From the NCBI RefSeq assembly GCF_003054175.1, contig NZ_QBKN01000010.1, positions 62,001 to 126,000 of the forward strand: a stretch of DNA of 64,000 nt, given 5' to 3'. The notes under the pieces were generated by a model. That model saw only the letters and a list, made by a program, of their open reading frames with translations. It was not told the origin of the DNA and ran no database searches. The stretch's first letter is position 1. Every line of letters starts with the position of its first letter. Position numbers and translations under genes: made by a program. This DNA comes from Allosediminivita pacifica. Its GTDB lineage: Bacteria > Pseudomonadota > Alphaproteobacteria > Rhodobacterales > Rhodobacteraceae. Below, piece after piece: positions 1 through 8,176 of this stretch.

Positions 1-99
1 GGCGCGCAGCAGCGCGGGGAAGGTCTCCCCGCGCCAGTAGCCTTTTGCCATGTAATCCCTGGCCAGATCCGCGGGCCAGGTCTGCTCGACAGGTCTCAT
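1..99 (-). CDS. aryl-acid AMP ligase (DHB-AMP ligase-like), N-terminal fragment
   Basis: Only the first 33 codons lie in the window; the gene runs off the left edge. The peptide has the pattern W-P-x-x-L-A-R-D-Y-x-x-K-G-Y-W near its N terminus, which is how EntE/DhbE-type 2,3-dihydroxybenzoate-AMP ligases begin. Such enzymes adenylate an aryl acid for loading onto a carrier protein during catechol siderophore synthesis. It starts 30 bp after the YncE-like gene on the same strand, and a Fes/IroE-like esterase lies further upstream, so the siderophore reading is supported by context. The adenylation core motifs are outside the window, so another acyl-AMP ligase is possible. Confidence 0.55.
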   Translation of the reverse strand, partial: MRPVEQTWPADLARDYMAKGYWRGETFPALLRA

Positions 100-129
100 G
101 CCACCCTGCCTCCCTGCTTGCCTCTTGCC

Positions 130-1506
130 TCAGCCCTCGGGCGTGATGCGAGTGATGTGATCGCCGGTGGGGTCTTCCGCCCCTTTCGACTTGTTCACGA
201 CCAGCACGCCACCTTCGGGGGCCGGGGTCAGGTGATTGGCAAAGCTGCCCACCGCCATGTTGCCTGCGATCTCGCCGTCGGGGGTCAGGGCCACGACCGT
301 GCCCGCGCCACGCAGCGCCACGTAGGCCAGCCCGCTTTGCGGATCGAAGGCCACGTTCAGCGGCTCGGCCCCGACCATGACCTCGTGCAGCACCTCGCCG
401 CTCGCCGCATCGAGGATCAGCACGTTGTCGCTGCCCATACCCGCGGTGAAGATCCGGTCGCTCTCGGCGTCGTAGCTCACGCCGATCGAGCGTTGCGACA
501 GCGGCAGCTGGTAGACGGCGGTCTGTTCGCCGCTGGCCAGATCGACCACGGCCACCTCGTCGCTGCCGAGGCTGACGACGACAAGCCGCCCGTTTTCCGG
601 ATCGAGCTGAAGGCTCGCCGTGCCGAACTCGCCGCGCCGCTGGCCCGAGCTCAGCTCGATCGGCTCCAGTTCCTCGAGGCTCTCGGTGTCGAAGACATGC
701 ACCAGCGGCTCGAAGGTCGCGGTCACATAGGCCTTGCCATCATGGACCGCCACGTCGCGCGCATGGCTCACGGCGCCCGGCTCGAACTGCTTTATCAGCG
801 ACAGGTCCTCGGTGTCATAGACCGCCACCGTGTTCTGCCGGGTGTTGGTCACCCAGACCTGCCTGGCATCTTCGGCCACGCCCACGCCGTAGACGGCGAA
901 CACGCCACCGTCACGCCCGTCCTCGCGGGCCGGTGCCGGCTCGGGCGTCACCTCAGCCACGATCTCCAGCGTCTCGGGATCGAGCTTCAACAGCTTGCTT
1001 TCGCTCACCGGCGGACGCCCCACCGCCGAGGTCACGTAGAGCGCACCCTGCGCCTCGGAGGCCGCCACCTGGTAGAGCCCCGGCACCAGCTTGTTGGCCT
1101 GCGTCGCGAAGGCGCCGCTTTCCTCCAGCACGGGCGAGACCTTGAGGTCGAAGACCATGGCATAGTCCGGCCCCGCGACCTCGGCCACCACCGGATAGAT
1201 CCCCGGCGCAGCGCCCTCGGGCACCTCGACGGACGCCGCGAACTCGCCCTCTTCGCCAACTTCCAGGCCCTCGGCCACGACCTCGCCGCCCTGGCGCAGG
1301 GTCACCACCTGCCCGGGCGTGAAGCCGCGGCCTGACACCATGGCGGTGCCCCCGGCGGCGATGGGCGAACGATTCTCGCCGCTTGCGTCGATCTCGCCCT
1401 CGAAGGGACGCGCAAGGCTCTGGAAGGGGTCGGCGATCAGTGGGGTTGCGGTCAGCGCGGCAAGGGCAATCGCAGCGCAGCTCCGGCGCAGCATCGAACG
1501 GGACAT
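130..1506 (-). CDS. YncE-like periplasmic beta-propeller protein
   Basis: This 458-aa protein begins with an Arg-rich n-region and a hydrophobic stretch ending near residue 26 (LTATPLIADP), so it is probably exported. Residues of about 40-125 look like an Ig-like N-terminal domain. The rest carries repeated blades of the type VWVTNTRQNTVAVYDTE, AYVTATFEPLVHVFDTE, LVVVSLGSDEVAVVDLAS and IFTAGMGSDNVLILDAAS, typical of YVTN/YncE seven-bladed propellers. The upstream ATG extension was rejected because the signal peptide starts at the internal Met at 1506. E. coli YncE is iron-regulated, and here the gene sits between a siderophore esterase and an aryl-AMP ligase, so a role in siderophore handling is inferred. 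No enzyme activity is predicted. Confidence 0.8.
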   Translation of the reverse strand: MSRSMLRRSCAAIALAALTATPLIADPFQSLARPFEGEIDASGENRSPIAAGGTAMVSGRGFTPGQVVTLRQGGEVVAEGLEVGEEGEFAASVEVPEGAAPGIYPVVAEVAGPDYAMVFDLKVSPVLEESGAFATQANKLVPGLYQVAASEAQGALYVTSAVGRPPVSESKLLKLDPETLEIVAEVTPEPAPAREDGRDGGVFAVYGVGVAEDARQVWVTNTRQNTVAVYDTEDLSLIKQFEPGAVSHARDVAVHDGKAYVTATFEPLVHVFDTESLEELEPIELSSGQRRGEFGTASLQLDPENGRLVVVSLGSDEVAVVDLASGEQTAVYQLPLSQRSIGVSYDAESDRIFTAGMGSDNVLILDAASGEVLHEVMVGAEPLNVAFDPQSGLAYVALRGAGTVVALTPDGEIAGNMAVGSFANHLTPAPEGGVLVVNKSKGAEDPTGDHITRITPEG

Positions 1507-1664
1507 GGCGTCCTCCGTCTGGGCGAAGCAGGGCTTCGCGGTATTGCAGGGAATTGGCTGCAGCGACGCGGACGGTCTAGCTGTGGCTGAGCGGGGCGCG
1601 GATGCGCCGCTTCGCACTGTGTGCCTAGAATACCCGACAGATAGGGTCAAGTATCAAAGCCGCC

Positions 1665-2600
1665 TCATCTCCCCATGCTCGAGGCCGCCTCGAACACCGT
1701 CCGCAAGGATCTGCCGAAACTCTCGCCATGGCTGAGCCCCGGGAACACCTGCAATTCGCCCGGCACAGCCGCATCGCGCAGCGCGGCATCCAGACGGCCG
1801 ATCGCGTTCTCGGGCAACGCATCGCGCATGGCGACAAGGTTTTGCGCCTTCGGGTTCTGCGGCCGCGTCGCCCGCGCACGCTCCGCCCCGCCTACGTGCA
1901 GGTCCAGCGGCGCCTCTAGTGCGACCTCGCCGATGCGCTCCAATGCCCGCGCATAGAACGCGGCATGATCCCACCAGAGCGAGGGGCTCGCCGAGACGAA
2001 ATGCCGGAACGGCACCTCTCCGAACAGCGCCGCCTGCAGCACGAAAAGCCCGCCGTAGGAATGCCCCCAGAGCCAGCGGCGGCCGGGGTCGAGCGGCGCC
2101 AGCGCCTCCGCCCGCGGCAGGATCTCCTCGCCGAGCCTGCGCAGATAGGCCGCGGCACCGCCCGCGCGCCGGCCACGCGGGTCCTCCAAGGCGCCCTCGT
2201 CCCCCGGCGGCGTGTAATCCCGCGCGCGGTCCTCGGTCGCGAACCGACTCTCTACCGCGTGGCCGTGCGCCACGATGGCCGGGCCACCCCGCATGGCAAG
2301 ATCGGCTAGCAGTTCTTCGTCCAGCATCGCGGCCACCGCATGACCGTCGAGCGCATGGATCGTGCGGAAGCCACCCTCCGGTACCGGCCCCTTCGGCCAG
2401 GCCACCCGCACAAGGTGATCCGCGCCGCCCGTGGGTCCCGGCACGGTAAAGCGCGCGGTCTCGTAAAACGCCGATCCTGTCTCGAACACGGTCGGTCCCT
2501 CCACCACCTGCTGCGGCCGCGCGCCGGCCATTCCGGCCAGCAGGAGTCCGGCGCCGGCCCCGAGGACCCCGCGCCGCGTCGCACGCGTGTTTCCTTGCAT
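1665..2600 (-). CDS. Tat-exported alpha/beta hydrolase, siderophore esterase (Fes/IroE-like)
   Basis: This 311-aa protein starts with a twin-arginine signal (TRRGVLGAGAG...LAGMAGA). The start at 2600 is preferred over the ATG at 2609 because the GGAG box lies 9 nt upstream of 2600 but directly touches 2609. The mature part is an esterase-D/IroE-type alpha/beta hydrolase with the nucleophile elbow GHSYGG and a late His in a GLSHGES motif. Enzymes of this family hydrolyse ester bonds of tri-catecholate siderophores. It is first in a run with the YncE-like gene and the aryl-AMP ligase on the same strand. The substrate is inferred from family and context only; other carboxylic esterases share the fold. 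Confidence 0.75.
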   Translation of the reverse strand: MQGNTRATRRGVLGAGAGLLLAGMAGARPQQVVEGPTVFETGSAFYETARFTVPGPTGGADHLVRVAWPKGPVPEGGFRTIHALDGHAVAAMLDEELLADLAMRGGPAIVAHGHAVESRFATEDRARDYTPPGDEGALEDPRGRRAGGAAAYLRRLGEEILPRAEALAPLDPGRRWLWGHSYGGLFVLQAALFGEVPFRHFVSASPSLWWDHAAFYARALERIGEVALEAPLDLHVGGAERARATRPQNPKAQNLVAMRDALPENAIGRLDAALRDAAVPGELQVFPGLSHGESFGRSLRTVFEAASSMGR

Positions 2601-2770
2601 GAAAGCCATCTCCAAGCCTGAACCGCCGGGAAATCCCGGCACTTTCAAAAGCTGGCAAAGATGCTGGCTCGCGGCGTGATAGCGCCGCCGTCGCCCGGGT
2701 GCAATTGGCGCCCGGCGAGGTCGGCGGGTGCCCGCACGCCCACTGAACCCAGCGGAAAGTCCTGACAGTG

Positions 2771-2835
2771 GGTTAATCCGAAGAGGTAAGCCATTGATTT
2801 TGCTGACCCGAGAAAATGTCCCGCCCCGGGACATT
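2771..2835. repeat. intergenic palindromic repeat, GTCCCG family, copy 1
   Basis: The core is the perfect inverted repeat AATGTCCCG-N3-CGGGACATT at 2815-2835. Upstream of it lie GGTTAAT and CCATTGATT blocks. A second copy at 25652-25714 keeps the same blocks at exactly the same spacing over 63 bp, with about 42 of 63 positions identical by eye. Both copies lie just beyond the stop codon of a minus-strand gene. Confidence 0.7.
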
Positions 2836-2852
2836 CCCAGGACGGCCCCAGT

Positions 2853-4400
2853 CTACCCCTTCTCCTCGCCGATGACGGAGCCGAGGTTCACCCCCACCAC
2901 ATCGCCGATCTTCTTCATCGCGGGCAGGCTCACGGCCATGTCCAGGATCGCATCGACCGTGTGATCCACCGGCGACGCGGCGCCACCCTCGGATCCGGTG
3001 CGCCCAAGGCCCGTGACGTGGTTGATGGAGATGCCCTTTATCTTCTCGGCCGGTTTCACCATTTCGCCGATGATCGAGGGCAGCGCGGCAAGCCGGGCCT
3101 TTTCCAGCTCTAGCGCCGCAAGCTCCGCCGTCCGGCCGTTCTCGGCGGTGATGCGCGCGGCCTCTCCATCCGCCTCGGCCTGCCGGGTCAGGCGCAGGGT
3201 CTCGGCCTCGCCGCGCCTGATCTCGGAGCGGGTCTGGGCGGACAGCTTCTCGCTTTCGACGGTGATGCGGATGCGCGCGGCCTCGGCCTCGGCGTCCTGC
3301 TGGGCGGCCATGAGGGCGAGCTGCCGGCGGCGGTCGGCCTCGGCCAGTTGGCGCAGGGTGGCGAGGTCTTCCTCGGCCTGCACCACGGCGCCCTTCGCCT
3401 CGGTCGCCTCGGCCCGCGCGCGGCTTTCCTCCATGCTCTTCGCGGCGGTCTTGATGGTCTTGTCCTGCTCGGCGATCTCGAGCGCCCAGGCTTGCGCGAT
3501 CTCGGCCTCGCGGATGGCCTGTTCGCGGCCCAGAGAAGCCGCCTGGATGGCGCGCTCCATGGCGATGCGCGCTTCGGCGGCCTCACGCTCGGCCTCGGCC
3601 TTGCTGCGCGCGACCTCGGTCAGCTGGCGCGCCATGAGGGTCTCGATCTCCTGCGTCTGGGCGATCTCGGCGCGGCGCTGTTCCAGCTCGATCTCGAGCT
3701 TGCGGCGGTTCGCCTCGACCTCGGCCCGGCGTACGCTGACCTGGCTTTCGCCCTCGATCTCGGCGCGCTCCTTCTTGGACTTGGCGATGACCTCGGCCAG
3801 CTTGCGCATCCCCACGGCGTTGAAGGCGTTGTTCTCGTCGAGCGAGGCGAAGGGCGTCTGGTCGAGCGCGGTGAGCGAGACGGAATCTAGCTGCAGCCCG
3901 TAGCGCCCGAGCGTGTCCGACAGCGCCTCGCGCACCTCGCGGACGAACTCGGTCCGGTTCTCGTGCAGCTCGTCCATGCTCATCTGTGCGGCGACGGCGC
4001 GCAGGGCGTCGACCATCATGCCGTCGATCAGCGATTTCAGCTGGTCGGGCTGGAAGGTGCGGCGGCCCAGCGTCTGGGCGGCGCGCACGATGGCACCGTC
4101 CTCGGGCACGACCGAGGCGTAGAATTCCGCGCCCACGTCGATGCGCATGCGGTCGCGCGTGATGAGCGAGCTGTCACCGGCGCGCACCACCTCCATGCGG
4201 ATGGTCTGCATGTTCACGCGGCTGACCTCGTGAAAGTAGGGGATGGCGAGGATGCCGCCGTCCACCACCACGCGCCGCCCGCCCACGCCGGTGCGCACGA
4301 GGCTCACCTCGTTGGTGGCACGCTCGTAGAACCAGGCCGCCAGCGCGATGGCGATGGCCGCCAGCGCAAGGACCAGGATGATCCATCCAAGGGCACTCAT
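2853..4400 (-). CDS. flotillin-family (SPFH/YqiK-like) membrane protein
   Basis: The 515-aa protein has one N-terminal transmembrane helix (residues about 4-23), an SPFH/band-7 domain to about residue 200, and a long Ala/Glu/Arg-rich coiled coil (about 200-430) with many KAEAEREAAEARIA-type heptads, then a flotillin-like C-terminal tail. Flotillins assemble into membrane scaffolds; they have no catalytic site. The start at 4400 follows GGAGGAGAGAC. The upstream 38 codons of the open frame have no start with a good Shine-Dalgarno. No NfeD-type partner gene is adjacent, which is unusual for bacterial SPFH proteins. It follows the aldehyde dehydrogenase gene by 135 bp and may be its own unit. 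Confidence 0.88.
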   Translation of the reverse strand: MSALGWIILVLALAAIAIALAAWFYERATNEVSLVRTGVGGRRVVVDGGILAIPYFHEVSRVNMQTIRMEVVRAGDSSLITRDRMRIDVGAEFYASVVPEDGAIVRAAQTLGRRTFQPDQLKSLIDGMMVDALRAVAAQMSMDELHENRTEFVREVREALSDTLGRYGLQLDSVSLTALDQTPFASLDENNAFNAVGMRKLAEVIAKSKKERAEIEGESQVSVRRAEVEANRRKLEIELEQRRAEIAQTQEIETLMARQLTEVARSKAEAEREAAEARIAMERAIQAASLGREQAIREAEIAQAWALEIAEQDKTIKTAAKSMEESRARAEATEAKGAVVQAEEDLATLRQLAEADRRRQLALMAAQQDAEAEAARIRITVESEKLSAQTRSEIRRGEAETLRLTRQAEADGEAARITAENGRTAELAALELEKARLAALPSIIGEMVKPAEKIKGISINHVTGLGRTGSEGGAASPVDHTVDAILDMAVSLPAMKKIGDVVGVNLGSVIGEEKG

Positions 4401-4535
4401 GTCTCTCTCCTCCCTCGGGCCGCGCCGCAGCGGTCCCCGTGTCGTTTGGCAGGTGCCGGGGCGATCCCCCCGCCCCGGCACCGCAGCCCACGGCGACCGC
4501 CCCAACGGCCGCATCGGGCCTCTCGACTTGTGTCG

Positions 4536-6011
4536 TCAGAACACCGGCGGGAAATGCCGGCCGCCGCGATCGAGCGTGATCCAGCGCAGTTCGGTGAAGG
4601 CGTCGAGCGACCAGCGCCCGCCGTAGCGCCCCACGCCCGAGGCCTTGACGCCGCCGAAGGGCACGTGGGGTTCGTCGTTCACGTTCTGGCAGTTCACGTG
4701 GCAGATGCCGGTCTCGAGCCGCGCGGCAAGCTGCATGGCGCGGGATTCGTCGCGGGTCCAGACGGCGGCGGTCAGCCCGTATTCGGTGTCGTTGTTGAGC
4801 GCCGCTGCCTCGGCGTCGTCGCGGAAGGGCGCGATGATGACCACGGGGCCGAAGGTTTCGTCGTTCCAGATGTCCATGGAGGCATCGACGTTGGTGAGCA
4901 CCGTGGGTTCGACGTAGTTGTCCCAGGCATTGCCGCCCAGCTCCACGGTGGCCCCCTTGGCCACGGCGTCGTCGATCAGCGCCTTCACGCGGACCGCCTG
5001 CCGGGTGTTCACCAGCGGGCCGATGACGTTGTCCTTGTCGCGGGTGTGCCCGGTCTTGAGCTTGCGGGCGCGGTCGAGGAACTTCGACAGGAAGGCGTCG
5101 TAGATCTTCTCGTGCAGCAGGATCTTCTCGGTACTCATGCAGATCTGGCCCTGGTGCATGAAGCTGCCGAAGTTGGCCGCGCGGGCGGCGGCGTCGAGGT
5201 CGGCATCTTCCAGCACGATGAGGCTGTCCTTGCCACCCAGTTCCACGCAGGCCTTCTTCAGGTGCGCGCCCGCCTTGGCGGCGATGTGGCGGCCCACGGC
5301 GGTGGAGCCGGTGAAGCTGATCGCCTTGACGTCGGGGTGTTCGATCAGCGCGTCGCCCACAGCGCCGACGCTTTCGCGTGAACAGGTGACAACGTTGAAG
5401 ACGCCCTTCGGGATGCCCGCCTCCTCGAGGATCTCGCCGAAGTAGAGGCCACCGGCGTAGGGCGTGTCCTCGGAGGGTTTCAGGACCACGGTGTTGCCGG
5501 CGGCCAGCGCCACGGCAAAGCCCCGGGCGGTGAGGATGCCGGGCATGTTCCAAGGCGAGATCACCGAGACCACGCCGAGCGGCCAGCGGGTGGCGGTCAT
5601 GAACTTGCCGTGCTCGCTCGGGAGCACCTCGCCCACGTTGTGGTAGCAGAGCGCGGCGGCGCTGCGGAAGATCTCGGAGACATAGCCCGCCTCGAACTTG
5701 CCCTTGCCGAACCAGCCGCCGCCCTCGCCCATGGCGACGCCGACGAAATCCTCCTGCCGGCGGTCCCAGACCTCGGCGATGCGGTGCAGGGCGCGGGCGC
5801 GTTCGTGGAAGGGCAGCGCCGACCACGCCGGGAAGGCGGCCTTGGCGGCGGCCACGGCGCGGTTCACGTCCTCGGGCGTGCCGTCGGGGATGCGCGCCCA
5901 GACGGAGTTGTCCGAGGGGTTGAGGTCCTCGAAGGTGCGGGCGGCCGGGGTCCAGGCCCCGTCGATATACATGCCCCGGATGGTGGGCGCGGTCTGCTGG
6001 GTGTCGAGCAT
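4536..6011 (-). CDS. NAD(P)-dependent aldehyde dehydrogenase (aromatic-aldehyde type)
   Basis: This 491-aa protein is a full-length aldehyde dehydrogenase. The cofactor region contains SPWNMP and VLKPSE, the general base is Glu257 (ELGGKDS) and the catalytic Cys is Cys291 in GQICMST. It resembles benzaldehyde and vanillin dehydrogenases. It is only 3 bp downstream of the livF stop codon, so it is the last gene of the liv operon. A second dehydrogenase (11461-12888) opens the same operon, which suggests that the imported compound is, or gives rise to, an aldehyde. The actual substrate cannot be read from the sequence. Confidence 0.88.
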   Translation of the reverse strand: MLDTQQTAPTIRGMYIDGAWTPAARTFEDLNPSDNSVWARIPDGTPEDVNRAVAAAKAAFPAWSALPFHERARALHRIAEVWDRRQEDFVGVAMGEGGGWFGKGKFEAGYVSEIFRSAAALCYHNVGEVLPSEHGKFMTATRWPLGVVSVISPWNMPGILTARGFAVALAAGNTVVLKPSEDTPYAGGLYFGEILEEAGIPKGVFNVVTCSRESVGAVGDALIEHPDVKAISFTGSTAVGRHIAAKAGAHLKKACVELGGKDSLIVLEDADLDAAARAANFGSFMHQGQICMSTEKILLHEKIYDAFLSKFLDRARKLKTGHTRDKDNVIGPLVNTRQAVRVKALIDDAVAKGATVELGGNAWDNYVEPTVLTNVDASMDIWNDETFGPVVIIAPFRDDAEAAALNNDTEYGLTAAVWTRDESRAMQLAARLETGICHVNCQNVNDEPHVPFGGVKASGVGRYGGRWSLDAFTELRWITLDRGGRHFPPVF

Positions 6012-6014
6012 GGC

Positions 6015-7223
6015 TCAGGTCTCCTCTTTGCGGGGCCGGGCCGGGCGCCAGTCGCGGGCGCGTGCCGCGGCGTCCTCGATCTCGGCCAGGATGGATTGCA
6101 GGCGGTCGTCCGACCCGGAGGTGAGGTCGGGAAAGGTCGGTGTGCTGCGCGGCGTCGCCTCGGGCCGGCGGGCCGGTCGGACGGTGCCGCCGCGCTGGCG
6201 GCTGAGGTCCGCGGCGCGGGCGACCATGTCGGTGACGGGCGCACCCAGCACGCGGTCGGCCTCGCTGCGGGCCGCGGGGGCCGGGCGTGGCGCAGGTTGC
6301 GGGCGCGGTGGCGGGGCCGCCGCCGGGGCGGCGGGCTGCGGCTTGGGCGCAGGCGCAGCGGTGGGCGCGGGTCTGGGCCGCGCCGAAGGCAGCCCTGCCA
6401 GCGCCTGCGCGGCGATGTCGGAGGGCGCGGGCCCCTTCGCCGGGCGCGGTCGCGCGGCGGGTGCCGGGGTCTTGGGCGCCGTGGTTTTGCCCGCCACCGC
6501 CCCGGTCGCCGTGCCACCGCCGCCGAGGTAGGCCGCCTGCACCGCCGGGTCGCTGCGCAGGTCGGCGGCTCGGCCCTCGTGCACGATGCGGGTGTTTTCC
6601 AGCAGGTAGCCGCGATCCGCGATGGCGAGGCTCTGCTTGGCGTTCTGCTCCACCAGCAGGATGCCGATGCCGGTCTCGCGCACCAGTGAGAGGTTCTGGA
6701 ACAGCTCCTTGCAGAGCAGCGGCGAGAGGCCGAGCGAAGGTTCATCCAGCGTCAGCAGCGCCGGGTTCGACATCATTGCGCGCCCGATCGCCACCATCTG
6801 CTGTTCGCCGCCCGACATGGTGCGCACCACCTGTCCGCGCCGTTCGCCGAGCTTGGGGAACAGCGTCATGACCCGTTCGAGGTTGGCGCCTTCCTCCTCG
6901 CGCGCCCGGTCGGAATAGGCCCCGAGCGTGAGGTTCTCCTGCACGGTGAGGTCGGGAAAGACGCCGCGCCCCTCGGGCACCAGCGCCACGCCTTCCTCGA
7001 CGATGCGGTGTGGCGGCAGGCCGACGAGTTCGGTGCCGTTGAGCGTGACGGAGCCCTGCACCCTGCCCTCGCAGATGCCGGACACCGCCTTGAGCAGCGT
7101 TGACTTGCCCGCGCCGTCGGCGCCGAGGATCACGACGATCTCGCCTCGGTTCACCCGAAGCACCGCCTCGTTCAGCGCCGGATGCTTGCCGTAGGCGACG
7201 GAGAGGCCGGTGACGTCAAGCAT
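6015..7223 (-). CDS. livF: branched-chain-type ABC transporter ATPase LivF with long Pro/Ala-rich C-terminal extension
   Basis: Residues 1-234 are a standard LivF ATPase: Walker A at 34-42 (GADGAGKST), signature MSGGEQQ from 136, Walker B LLTLDEP at 156-162 and the switch His region ILLVEQNAK. Usual LivF proteins end here at about 235 residues. This one continues for 168 residues of low-complexity Ala/Pro/Arg sequence (PAPAARPRPAKGPAPSD, AAPAAAPPPRPQPAPRP) and ends with a less repetitive, charged segment (DRLQSILAEIEDAAARA). The start at 7223 is chosen because ATPase homology begins there; the open frame upstream lies in a repeat element. The tail could tether the transporter or bind a partner, but this is inference. 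Confidence 0.9.
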   Translation of the reverse strand: MLDVTGLSVAYGKHPALNEAVLRVNRGEIVVILGADGAGKSTLLKAVSGICEGRVQGSVTLNGTELVGLPPHRIVEEGVALVPEGRGVFPDLTVQENLTLGAYSDRAREEEGANLERVMTLFPKLGERRGQVVRTMSGGEQQMVAIGRAMMSNPALLTLDEPSLGLSPLLCKELFQNLSLVRETGIGILLVEQNAKQSLAIADRGYLLENTRIVHEGRAADLRSDPAVQAAYLGGGGTATGAVAGKTTAPKTPAPAARPRPAKGPAPSDIAAQALAGLPSARPRPAPTAAPAPKPQPAAPAAAPPPRPQPAPRPAPAARSEADRVLGAPVTDMVARAADLSRQRGGTVRPARRPEATPRSTPTFPDLTSGSDDRLQSILAEIEDAAARARDWRPARPRKEET

Positions 7224-7255
7224 GGCGGGGGTCCTTCCTGTCGGCGCCCCACAGA

Positions 7256-7389
7256 GCCGGGGTGCGCCCGACCTTGAGGGCGCCTCGCTGCCCGAGCTTT
7301 GACGCGAGCACTTCAAAGCCCCTATGTTGGGTGTTCTGCGCGCGACATCGCCAACGCGCCCTCTGTGGGGAGGTCGGGCGCGGCCCGGC
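7256..7389. repeat. 134-bp intergenic element with 19-bp terminal inverted repeats, liv copy A
   Basis: The left arm (7256-7274) and right arm (7371-7389) are inverted repeats with two mismatches in 19 positions. An inner hairpin of the GCGCCC...GGGCGC type abuts the right arm, followed by GTGCCGCCGGGC. The element lies between livG and livF, and an element of the same length with matching ends lies at 9141-9274. The remaining bases of the 215-bp gap contain nothing else recognisable. Confidence 0.7.
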
Positions 7390-7438
7390 GTGCCGCCGGG
7401 CACAACAGACTTCGGTCCGGGCGCGAAAGGCCAAACGC

Positions 7439-8176
7439 TCAATCATCGTCATCCCCCAGGTAGGCGCGGATCACTTCCGGGTCAGCCAGCACGTCGGCGA
7501 CCGCGCCTTCGGCGATCTTGGTCCCGCTCGCCATGACCACGCAGCGGTCGCAGAGCGAGCGGATGGCATCCATCACGTGCTCGACAAGGATCACGGTGCG
7601 GCCCTCGTCCCGCAGGCGGCGGATCAGCGCGATACCTTCCTCGAGCTCGGTCGGGTTCAGCCCCGCCAGCCATTCGTCCAGCAGCAGCACCTTGGGATCA
7701 CCCGCGAGCGCCCGCGCCAGTTCGACCCGCTTGGTGTCGATGTAGGTGAGCTGCCCCACCTTCAGGTGCCCGCGTCCGGCAAGGCCCACCTGTTCCATCA
7801 GCGCTTGCGCCTGCGCGTTGGCCTCGGTGCCCCAGCGGCGGCGGTGGCCGAAAACGGCGCCCGCCTTGACGTTCTCCAGCACCGTCATCGAGGGCAGCAG
7901 GCGTACCAGCTGGAAGGTCCGCGCCACGCCCTTGCGGGCGATGTCCTGCGCGGCAAGATGCGTGATCGGCGCGCCGCGCAGCGAGATCGTGCCCTCACTC
8001 GGCATCAGCGCCCCCGAGATCAGGTTGAGCGTCGTGGACTTGCCCGAGCCGTTCGGCCCGATGAGGCCCAGCACCTCGTGCTCGGTCACGTCGAAATCCA
8101 TGCCGTTCACGGCCACCAGCCCGCCGAAGCGCTTGGTGACGCCGCGCAGGGACAGGACGGGCGAGACCATCCTCAT
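7439..8176 (-). CDS. livG: branched-chain-type ABC transporter ATPase LivG
   Basis: This 245-aa ATPase has Walker A GPNGSGKST, the LivG-typical segment ARTFQLVRLLPSMTVLENV, and Walker B VLLLDEW followed by LAGLNPTE. The expected LSGG signature is replaced by a VGQLTYIDTKR segment, which is a visible departure from the family consensus. The start codon overlaps the livM stop as ATGA (8173-8176), so the two genes are translationally coupled. It works with LivF as the nucleotide-binding pair of a hydrophobic amino acid-type uptake system. A second in-frame ATG at 8170 is possible. Confidence 0.9.
   Translation of the reverse strand: MRMVSPVLSLRGVTKRFGGLVAVNGMDFDVTEHEVLGLIGPNGSGKSTTLNLISGALMPSEGTISLRGAPITHLAAQDIARKGVARTFQLVRLLPSMTVLENVKAGAVFGHRRRWGTEANAQAQALMEQVGLAGRGHLKVGQLTYIDTKRVELARALAGDPKVLLLDEWLAGLNPTELEEGIALIRRLRDEGRTVILVEHVMDAIRSLCDRCVVMASGTKIAEGAVADVLADPEVIRAYLGDDDD

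Noticed and set aside
3963-5381. 472-codon open frame on the plus strand
   Set aside because: It lies opposite the flotillin and aldehyde dehydrogenase genes and reads as low-complexity His/Gly/Val sequence without family motifs.
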